Assembly: GCA_034666045.1 (NCBI GenBank)
Contig: JAXDMN010000187.1
Coordinates: 1 to 6,534, forward strand
DNA from: JAICTV01 sp034666045
Lineage (GTDB): Bacteria > Planctomycetota > Phycisphaerae > Tepidisphaerales > Tepidisphaeraceae
Reading direction: 5' to 3'
Length of the DNA stretch: 6,534 nt
The notes under the pieces were generated by a model that did no database searches, had not been told where the DNA came from, and saw only the letters and a list, made by a program, of their open reading frames with translations. Below, piece by piece: positions 1-4,852 of this stretch. Made by a program: the position numbers and the translations under genes. Each line of letters starts with the position of its first letter. Position 1 is the stretch's first letter.

Positions 1-22
1 GGAAACGCAAGAGGGACATTCC

Positions 23-1237
23 TCAATACCGGCGCCGCGAATCAATCAGGCATATCCCCTTTGAGCATCCGTTGAGCTCCCGCCTCCGACGGGTTAGAAG
101 TGCCGTTCCACACAGACTCAGGAGAGCTAGGCCTCCCGGCTCCGGCACCGGATGAAAATTGCCCAGCACCACCGACGTCGGCGTGTAGCTCACATCGAAC
201 AAGCCGTCGCCGGCGGCGACGGTGGTCGGGGCATTACTGAAAACACCGCTGCGGCTCGACGCGGTCAGGATTGTGAAGCTGTCCGCGGGGCTGGGGACAA
301 AGCCATTGATCAGCGACGCGTGCAGCAGTCCGTCCAGGCTCGCGCTGCCGCTCACGGCGAGGCGGTCGTACTGGCTGCCCGCGGTCGTCCCGCCGATTTC
401 GATCGCCAGGTCGCCGTCGCTCGCCTGGCTGTATGCGCCGGTGAACGAGAGAATCCCCGGCGACAGGCCCGGCTCGACGGTTCCGTGGTTCTGAAACCCG
501 CTGCCGGTCAGGCCGCTGACGTCCAGCGTGCCGATGCCGCCGATGATTCCGCTGAAAGCGTTGGTGAAGCTGGCGCCAGTGATGGTCGCGGTTGCGCTGG
601 AGAAACCGATGCGAAGCTGTCCGTTGTTCACGTGGCCCGCGGGGTTGCCGGATGCCAGAGTTAATGACTTGTTGATGGTGACGTTTTCATTGTATTGGCC
701 GGTGCTGACCTGAACGGTCACGGGCGATGTCGGAGAAGAGAGATCGATCGCCTGTTGGATGCTGGCGGTGTTCGCCAGAACATTCATCTGTGTCGCTGTG
801 CTGGTAACGCGCGACGGATTGATCAGGCTTGCGCCGGAGGTAATTTTTCCGGTCATGTTGATCGTGTTGGCAGTCAGGAAAAGACTTCCGAGCGCGTTCA
901 TGTTCATATTGTTGTTGAGACTGAAGGTAGGGACTTGGAGTTGAAGGTTGAAGTGAGGCGTGCCGAAAGGGCTGGTTGCCAAATTAATGTCATCAACAAT
1001 GTCGATGTTGTTGGTTGCCTGAATGGTTATGGAGGTAACGGTAAGGTTGTTGGCAATGTTTTGTGCCTTCAGATAGGAACCATCCGGCTGTTGCGTGCCG
1101 TTGCCGATGGAGACCGCTGTATTCGCGGCATAAAGGCGCGACGAAACCCCCGACGCCGCCAGCGCCAAAACGAAAAGAACGCATCCCGCGCGTCGCGCAA
1201 ACCCGTTTCGCCCGGTCCCGCGCATGATCCCTCCCAT
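23..1237 (-). CDS. Secreted PEP-CTERM anchored beta-rich surface protein
   Basis: This 404-residue protein is predicted to be exported and processed at its C-terminal sorting signal. A basic start (RGTGRNGFARR) and a hydrophobic stretch at residues 18-30 form a signal peptide, with likely cleavage near residues 37-38. The mature part is rich in Asn, Ser, Thr and Gly. Residues 159-196 (IQQAIDL, then GQYNENVTINKSLTL) resemble the start of a pectin-lyase-like parallel beta-helix. Residues 236-335 (GTLDVSG, GLSPGILSFTGAY, YDRLAVSGSASLDGLL) match the beta-strand repeats common in planctomycete and autotransporter-like surface proteins. Residues 364-386 are a PEP-CTERM signal: VPEP, a hydrophobic segment and RRRR. 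An 18-residue tail follows, which is unusual because such proteins normally end at the basic cluster. The ATG at 1237 has GGAGG five bases upstream (complement of 1243-1247); ATG 1225 is also possible. Exosortase would be encoded elsewhere. The ligand or role is unknown. Confidence 0.88.
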   Translation of the reverse strand: MGGIMRGTGRNGFARRAGCVLFVLALAASGVSSRLYAANTAVSIGNGTQQPDGSYLKAQNIANNLTVTSITIQATNNIDIVDDINLATSPFGTPHFNLQLQVPTFSLNNNMNMNALGSLFLTANTINMTGKITSGASLINPSRVTSTATQMNVLANTASIQQAIDLSSPTSPVTVQVSTGQYNENVTINKSLTLASGNPAGHVNNGQLRIGFSSATATITGASFTNAFSGIIGGIGTLDVSGLTGSGFQNHGTVEPGLSPGILSFTGAYSQASDGDLAIEIGGTTAGSQYDRLAVSGSASLDGLLHASLINGFVPSPADSFTILTASSRSGVFSNAPTTVAAGDGLFDVSYTPTSVVLGNFHPVPEPGGLALLSLCGTALLTRRRRELNGCSKGICLIDSRRRY

Positions 1238-1455
1238 CGCCGCCTCCGATTCTCGATATGTCCCGCGTAAACGCCCGTCGCCAGCAACCCGTCGCCCTGA
1301 CGAATGAGGAAGTGAGGATGGAGAGTCTAACCGGAGATGGGCTGATCACGCAGGAATAATCGCAAGATTGCGGGAGCTGGAAAAGGGGGCAAACGAAGGT
1401 ATGGGGCCACGTCTCATCCCCCGGGAATGACGTCACCCGTTGTCGTCGTCCGCGC

Positions 1456-1543
1456 GGGGACGCACCGACCGCTCCGCCGAGGCGGGCGAGCGCAGCGAGC
1501 GGAAGCCCGGCGCAGCAACACCGCGCGACGGTCTTCATAAAAA
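1456..1543 (-). repeat. Dispersed repeat, copy 1 (88 bases, short form)
   Basis: This segment matches 2959-3073 in the same orientation. The first 35 bases match with two differences, and the last 48 bases (1496-1543, ending GTCTTCATAAAAA) are identical. Between these blocks copy 1 has 5 bases (CGCAG, 1491-1495) where copy 2 has a 32-base palindrome. Both copies contain the inverted repeat CCGCCGAGGCGG. Read on the minus strand, both begin with a T tract and ATGAAGACC and can be translated as MKTVARCCCAGLPL, but the composition looks like repeat DNA rather than a real gene. Both copies are intergenic. Confidence 0.9.
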
Positions 1544-1620
1544 GAAACCAGCCAACCCTGAGAGCGGGACAGCGAATCATCCTCTCGCCAGCGCGAGTCG
1601 TGCCGGTGCCGCGAAATGAC

Positions 1621-1650
1621 TTGCCCCCACCGCACGTGCGCCGATATCTT
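1621..1650 (+). promoter_or_regulatory. Weak promoter-like pair with central 10-base palindrome
   Basis: TTGCCC (1621-1626) and TATCTT (1645-1650) are 18 bases apart and each match 4 of 6 positions of a sigma70-type consensus. The spacer holds a perfect 10-base palindrome, CGCACGTGCG (1631-1640), which is the sort of place an operator occupies. Transcription would start about 50 bases upstream of the small gene at 1713. This is suggestive only: planctomycete promoters are poorly defined and the match is modest. Confidence 0.22.
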
Positions 1651-1712
1651 CAACGAAACCGCCGCATGCGATGTGGCAGCGCCGGTCAGGTTAATCACTC
1701 GTGATCTGCCCT

Positions 1713-2114
1713 ATGCCACCTACGCCGCAAGCCTTGGTCGACCAACTCCGCGGGGGCAGTCTGCTGCCGGCCGCGCTCTTTGCGGACTTGGATTGCGAGG
1801 CGATCTTGGACGCTCGCGATTCCGACCCGGCATTCGAGACCGAGTGGCTGGCGGCGCGGGAGCGCTTGGCGGCGAAGTGGAAGGCGAGTCGCCCCGGTCG
1901 GGCGACAAGCGCCGCTCTTGAGGACGCGCGTCGCGAGTCTTTCCTCGCCGTCTCCAGCGCGACCGGCCAGCACGAACTGTCGTCCTACGTGTCGGACGAC
2001 TTTGAACTGATCGCGTGGGCGTCGGCGGTCGGCGACGTGCCCCCGGTCGTCGCGTGGCTGTGGGAGTCGTACGCCTCCGGCGCGATCCCCCGGCCGGACC
2101 GGCGGGGCAGATAA
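1713..2114 (+). CDS. Small acidic protein of unknown function
   Basis: I do not recognise this family. The 133-residue protein is soluble, with no signal peptide, membrane segment or cysteine cluster. The N-terminal half is acidic and probably helical (LLPAALFADLDCEAILDARD, then FETEWLAARERLAAKW). The C-terminal part has an aromatic-rich stretch (YVSDDFELIAWASAVGD, then VVAWLWESYASGAIPR). The balanced amino acids and strong G/C at third positions argue that this strand is coding, whereas the overlapping minus-strand frame is Arg/Pro-rich and looks like a shadow. The start is uncertain: an in-frame GTG at 1701 would add four residues, and neither start has a clear ribosome binding site. The palindrome ATCAC-TC-GTGAT (1694-1705) lies just upstream of the ATG. 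The next gene converges on it, so it is probably transcribed alone. Confidence 0.7.
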   Translation: MPPTPQALVDQLRGGSLLPAALFADLDCEAILDARDSDPAFETEWLAARERLAAKWKASRPGRATSAALEDARRESFLAVSSATGQHELSSYVSDDFELIAWASAVGDVPPVVAWLWESYASGAIPRPDRRGR

Positions 2115-2144
2115 CCTGACATCGTAGCGGACCGGGCGGGCTCC

Positions 2145-2172
2145 GGGACCAATACGGGGGGACCAATACGGG
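2145..2172. repeat. Two perfect 14-base tandem repeats
   Basis: The unit GGGACCAATACGGG occurs twice without interruption (2145-2158, 2159-2172). It is followed by a second short tandem, GGGACGC at 2171-2177 and 2178-2184. The block sits 30 bases past the stop of the small plus-strand gene, in the convergent intergenic region. No function is evident. Confidence 0.8.
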
Positions 2173-2202
2173 GACGCGGGACGCGATTCGAATCCGAAGC
2201 GA

Positions 2203-2263
2203 AGGGGCGAGACACCACATCAGGCCCCAAGCGTCCTGCGGACGGCACGTCTTTCTCGCCCCT
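2203..2263. repeat. Inverted repeat with nested hairpin in convergent intergenic region
   Basis: AGGGGCGAGA (2203-2212) pairs perfectly with TCTCGCCCCT (2254-2263) across a 41-base spacer. Inside is a smaller hairpin, CGTCC-TGC-GGACG (2232-2244). The inner sequence GTCCTGCGGACGGCA (2233-2247) is an exact 15-base match, in inverse orientation, to one arm of the palindrome in the dispersed repeat (3011-3025). The location between convergent genes would suit a bidirectional terminator, but no T tract follows on either strand. A decayed mobile repeat or a structured RNA end is equally possible. Confidence 0.6.
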
Positions 2264-2339
2264 CCTCCTTGGGCTCCTCCTCTCTACGCTGGTTGAGTTG
2301 AACGCTGCGGCTGCGCCTCCGCTAGGGCACTTCCCCCAT

Positions 2340-2921
2340 TCATGCCGCGCCGATGTGAAGGGTGGGCGCCAGGTTTGGTTTCGGTTGGCCACACTCCGGA
2401 CAACGCGCCGGCGTGGCGCGGAGGTCGTAGCCGCAGTACCGGCAGCATCCGCGGGCGGTGCGCTGCTGCTCGCGCAACCGTCGCGCCGCGCGGGTCGAGC
2501 AGACGAACGGATAGGCCGCGAAGCACACGCAGAGCACCCACCCCGGCAGCGTGATGCCGCGGGTGAGAACGACGACCGGCGGTGGGCCCGGACGATAGCG
2601 GTATCGCACGGGGCGGGCGTCGGAGAAGCCGTCGATCATCTCCGACGTGCCGATCGACAGCGTCCGGGACCGCACGTGGTCGATGCCGAAGCCGCCAAGG
2701 AGCGCGGAGCGATTGAACGGCGGGTACGCCGCGAGGTCGGGGCCGAGGTACGCGTGACTCGCCAACGAGATGCGGCCCGCGCTCGCCCCGACCCTGAGGT
2801 GCTGGTCACCCCACGAGCGGGCGAAGGAAAATGGGACGAAGTAGGTGGCCACCGCCCAAACGGCCAGGACCAGGCAACCTCCGGCGAGGACGCTACGCAG
2901 AGCACGCGCGAACTGATGCAT
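2340..2921 (-). CDS. Small membrane protein with C-terminal zinc ribbon
   Basis: This 193-residue protein has two probable membrane segments, about residues 11-29 (ending LAVWAVATYFV) and 118-141 (ITLPGWVLCVCFAAYPFVC). Between them is an extracytoplasmic domain of about 90 residues. A basic linker leads to a zinc ribbon, CRYCGYDLRATPARCPEC, with Cys at 160, 163, 174 and 177. The GYDLRATPxRCPECG signature is, as I remember it, frequent in small planctomycete membrane proteins; the ribbon should be cytoplasmic and bind one zinc. Function is unknown. The ATG at 2921 was chosen because upstream frame sequence runs into the dispersed repeat and reads as Cys/Arg-rich translation of it. There is no clear ribosome binding site, and an in-frame GTG at 2933 is an alternative. 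The repeat sits 37 bases upstream, so it lies in the promoter or leader region. Confidence 0.8.
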   Translation of the reverse strand: MHQFARALRSVLAGGCLVLAVWAVATYFVPFSFARSWGDQHLRVGASAGRISLASHAYLGPDLAAYPPFNRSALLGGFGIDHVRSRTLSIGTSEMIDGFSDARPVRYRYRPGPPPVVVLTRGITLPGWVLCVCFAAYPFVCSTRAARRLREQQRTARGCCRYCGYDLRATPARCPECGQPKPNLAPTLHIGAA

Positions 2922-2958
2922 GAGGAAACCCACGTCTCGTAGTTCAACCTTTTCGCCC

Positions 2959-3073
2959 GGGGACGCATCGACCGCCCCGCCGAGGCGGGCGAGGTCCTGC
3001 GGGCGGCAGTTGCCGTCCGCAGGACCGAGCGGAAGCCCGGCGCAGCAACACCGCGCGACGGTCTTCATAAAAA
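2959..3073 (-). repeat. Dispersed repeat, copy 2 (115 bases, long form)
   Basis: This is the second copy of the element at 1456-1543, in the same orientation. Its outer 35 and 48 bases match copy 1 with two differences in all. It differs by carrying a 32-base palindrome (2994-3025) in place of CGCAG. It lies between the end of preA and the start of the zinc-ribbon gene, both on the minus strand, so it would be transcribed in any readthrough message. The near identity of the copies suggests recent spread or gene conversion. Confidence 0.9.
2994..3025. repeat. 32-base palindromic insert inside repeat copy 2
   Basis: GTCCTGCGG at 2994-3002 and CCGCAGGAC at 3017-3025 are inverted complements. 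The inner CGGCA and TGCCG extend the match almost to the centre, with one G-T pair and two central bases unpaired. As RNA or single-stranded DNA it would form a long, tight hairpin. It replaces 5 bases of copy 1 exactly at the GCGAG/CGAGCGG junction, so it looks like a separate small palindromic unit nested in the larger repeat. Confidence 0.85.
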
Positions 3074-3160
3074 CAATCCGGCGAACGCGAATAAACGGAC
3101 GCCGCTCCGCGGGAACGCTCGGGCGGGACGCCCAAGCCACGATAAAAGACGATCACACAA

Positions 3161-4318
3161 TCACCCGCGCGCTAACGCGTCGCTCTGCTTAACAAAATTA
3201 TCGCCCTGCCATTCGCCGTCCTTCGTGACGACCCCCGCCCCCCCTCCTCCCGCTGCCGCGCCTGCGACCTTCGCCTTCGCGGCGGCCTTGGCTTCGGCCT
3301 GGCGTTTGACGAGGTCGGCGTGGGTGGTGAAGAACTGGAGAGAATGGCCCTTGAAGTCGTTGATGGTTTGGAAATGGTGCTTTGACATGAACGATAAAAG
3401 CTCGTCCTTCATGCGTTTGACCATGTCGTAGCCGAGCTTCATGACGCCGGTGCAGACCTGGACGGTGTCGCCGCCGAGGAGGATGAACTGGGCGGCGTCG
3501 TGGCCGGACTCTACTCCGCCGATGGCGCTGAGGGTTTTGTCCTCACCTGGAAATTTGTCGCGGATGGTTTCGGCGCATTCTTTGACCATGCGCAGGGCGA
3601 TGGGGCGGACGGCGGTGCAGGAATAGCCGCCGGGGGTGGTGAAACCTTCGACGGTGGGCTCGGGGCGGAGGGTGTCGAGGTTGACGCTGGTGACGCAGAG
3701 GATGGTGTTGATCGCGCTGACGCCGTGACAGCCGGCGGCCAGGGCCGCTTCGCAGCCGTCCTGGATGTGCGTGACGTTGGGCGTGAGCTTCGCCCAGACG
3801 GGAACTTTTGAGGCGCCGACGACCCAGCCGCAGACCTCGCCCATGATGTTGCAGTCCTGGCCCATGGCCGCGCCCATTTTTCGTTCGGGCAGGCCGTGCG
3901 GGCAGGAGAAATTCAGTTCGAACGCATCGACGCCGGTCTGCTGGCAGCGCTCGACGATTTCGACCCAGGCGTCTTTGTTGTATTCCTCCATGATGGAGCA
4001 AATAAGAATGCCGTCCGGGTATTTATCTTTGACCTGCTTGAACTCTTCGATCCACGTTTTGAACGGGCGATCGGAAATGAGCTCGATGTTTTGCCAGCCG
4101 TAGATCTCCTGGCTCTTCTCGGTCTTGAGACGGGCGTAGCGCGGCGCGACGTTGATCACTTTGCTGGCGTCGAGAGAAATGGTCTTGCAGATGACGGCGC
4201 CCCAGCCTTCGTCGAAGGCTTTGCCGATGACGTTCGCGTTCGTGCCGGGCGGGCCGGAGCCGATGATGAAGGGGTTGGGGAGTTTTAAGCCGTTGACGGT
4301 GGTTTCGAGGGTGGACAT
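3161..4318 (-). CDS. preA: Dihydropyrimidine dehydrogenase catalytic subunit PreA-like, no ferredoxin domain
   Basis: This 385-residue protein belongs to the class I dihydroorotate/dihydropyrimidine dehydrogenase family and is predicted to reduce uracil or thymine to the 5,6-dihydro form using FMN. The barrel spans about residues 1-310. Key features are GSGPPGT (20-26), CKT (44-46), ELNFSCPHG with the active-site Cys139, WAKLTPN (175-181), INTI (203-206), the DPD-like SVNLDTLRPEPT and GGYS segments, and the FMN phosphate loop IGGVESG and LGGDTVQVCTGVM. E. coli PreA (about 411 residues) ends in a two-cluster ferredoxin domain. Here no cysteine follows residue 289, and the end is an Ala/Lys/Gly-rich linker plus WQGDNFVKQSDALARG. 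The flavin/NAD(P)H partner PreT is not in the window. GGAG lies eight bases before the ATG (complement of 4327-4330). It follows the transporter and GxxExxY genes on the same strand. Confidence 0.88.
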   Translation of the reverse strand: MSTLETTVNGLKLPNPFIIGSGPPGTNANVIGKAFDEGWGAVICKTISLDASKVINVAPRYARLKTEKSQEIYGWQNIELISDRPFKTWIEEFKQVKDKYPDGILICSIMEEYNKDAWVEIVERCQQTGVDAFELNFSCPHGLPERKMGAAMGQDCNIMGEVCGWVVGASKVPVWAKLTPNVTHIQDGCEAALAAGCHGVSAINTILCVTSVNLDTLRPEPTVEGFTTPGGYSCTAVRPIALRMVKECAETIRDKFPGEDKTLSAIGGVESGHDAAQFILLGGDTVQVCTGVMKLGYDMVKRMKDELLSFMSKHHFQTINDFKGHSLQFFTTHADLVKRQAEAKAAAKAKVAGAAAGGGGAGVVTKDGEWQGDNFVKQSDALARG

Positions 4319-4347
4319 GAGACGAACTCCGAATCAAATCAAGAGTA

Positions 4348-4379
4348 TTGAACCACAGAGATCACGGAGACCACAGAGA
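4348..4379 (+). repeat. Left 32-base inverted repeat of the GxxExxY cassette
   Basis: The sequence begins TTGAACCACAGAG and continues with ATCACGGAG and ACCACAGAGA, so it is made of three roughly 9-base units of the form NYCACRGAG. It is identical to the reverse complement of 4821-4852. It lies 29 bases upstream of the preA start codon, within that gene's likely leader, but does not cover the GGAG ribosome binding site. Confidence 0.93.
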
Positions 4380-4393
4380 AAAGATCGAATTCG

Positions 4394-4804
4394 TCACAGC
4401 GCGACTCGTTTGATGCCGTCTTTCAGGGCGCGGACGTTGAAGTTGATGATCAGGCCAAGCCTGCAACCGGTGATGCGCAGGTAACAGAGCATCTGCGCGG
4501 TATGGATGCGGGCTAATTCTTCAACCGTCTTCAAGTCGACGATGACTTTGCCATCGACGAGGAAATCGAGTCGATGTTGTCCGATCAATTCGTTCTTGTA
4601 ATAGACGGGCACGATCACCTGCCGCTCGAAGCGGATCTCGCGCCGGCGAAACTCGATGGCGAGCGCCTCTTCGTAGAGCGATTCGAGCAGGCCGGGCTTC
4701 AAGTGAGTATGCACTTCGATTGCAGCGCCGACGATGGCGTTCGTCAGCCCGTTCAACTCCGAATCCGGCTCCATCTCGTCATCCACAAACGGTTCATGCT
4801 CCAT
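4394..4804 (-). CDS. GxxExxY family protein (PD-(D/E)XK-like)
   Basis: This 136-residue protein matches the GxxExxY family (PDDEXK_3-like; function not established). The signature is G38-LL-E41-SL-Y44 in KPGLLESLYEEAL. A putative nuclease core follows: RLDFLVDG with Asp80 and VIVDLKTV with Asp90 and Lys92, fitting a D...(D/E)xK arrangement. The C-terminal AQMLCYLRITGCRLGLIINFNV (from residue 103) is also typical. Length is normal, so it looks intact. The ATG at 4804 has only a weak AAGAGA upstream. An in-frame TTG at 4852, at the tip of the flanking repeat, would add 16 residues encoded by the repeat (NHRDHGDHRE) and overlaps the transporter's TGA. The gene has no obvious link to pyrimidine metabolism and is tightly enclosed by inverted repeats, suggesting it arrived as a cassette. 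Confidence 0.9.
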   Translation of the reverse strand: MEHEPFVDDEMEPDSELNGLTNAIVGAAIEVHTHLKPGLLESLYEEALAIEFRRREIRFERQVIVPVYYKNELIGQHRLDFLVDGKVIVDLKTVEELARIHTAQMLCYLRITGCRLGLIINFNVRALKDGIKRVAL

Positions 4805-4820
4805 TGGATTCTCTTGGTTC

Positions 4821-4852
4821 TCTCTGTGGTCTCCGTGATCTCTGTGGTTCAA
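4821..4852 (-). repeat. Right 32-base inverted repeat of the GxxExxY cassette
   Basis: This is an exact reverse complement of 4348-4379. Its outer tip TTGAACC overlaps the end of the transporter gene: the TGA at 4851-4849 lies inside the repeat, so the element defines the transporter's last codons. Read on the minus strand it translates in frame with the GxxExxY gene as NHRDHGDHRE. Confidence 0.93.

Larger units (their letters stand above)
1238..1700. other. 463-base intergenic region between divergent genes
   Basis: No convincing gene lies here; the overlapping open frames are Arg/Pro/Cys-rich and run through a dispersed repeat. The region separates the minus-strand PEP-CTERM gene from the plus-strand small gene, so it should hold both promoters. 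Visible elements are a 9-base direct repeat CCCGTCGCC at 1274-1282 and 1288-1296 (period 14), a 12-base inverted repeat CGCAA-GA-TTGCG at 1361-1372, the palindrome TGACGTCA near 1428-1435, the repeat copy at 1456-1543, a short hairpin CTCGC-CAGC-GCGAG at 1584-1597, and a weak promoter-like pair at 1621-1650. I could not identify a convincing promoter for the PEP-CTERM gene. Confidence 0.6.
4348..4852 (-). mobile_element. Putative GxxExxY cassette bounded by perfect 32-base inverted repeats
   Basis: Two identical 32-base sequences in opposite orientation enclose one small gene and almost nothing else: 14 bases separate the left repeat from the gene's stop, and 16 separate its ATG from the right repeat. 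The unit sits between a transporter gene and a dehydrogenase gene that would otherwise be adjacent partners. No target-site duplication is evident (outer bases AAGAGTA on the left, CCCTCTC on the right) and no recognisable transposase is encoded. The mobile-element call is inferred from the architecture and is not proven. Confidence 0.5.

Noticed and set aside
2088..2107. GC-rich inverted repeat at the end of the small plus-strand gene as a terminator
   Set aside because: The stem has a bulge and a one-base loop, overlaps the coding end, and no T tract follows.
2298..2942. Plus-strand 214-residue open frame over the zinc-ribbon gene
   Set aside because: It is Arg/Ala/Gly-rich antisense translation without motifs. 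The minus-strand frame has two membrane segments and a complete Cys4 zinc ribbon.
2922..3140. N-terminal extension of the zinc-ribbon protein to a start at 3140
   Set aside because: The extra residues are a translation of the dispersed repeat (MKTVARCCCAGLPL), also found in frame at 1456-1543 where no such gene exists. They are not part of this family.
4348..4379. Periodic CACRGAG repeats as a CRISPR array
   Set aside because: The units are about 9 bases, contiguous and without unique spacers, and no cas genes are present.
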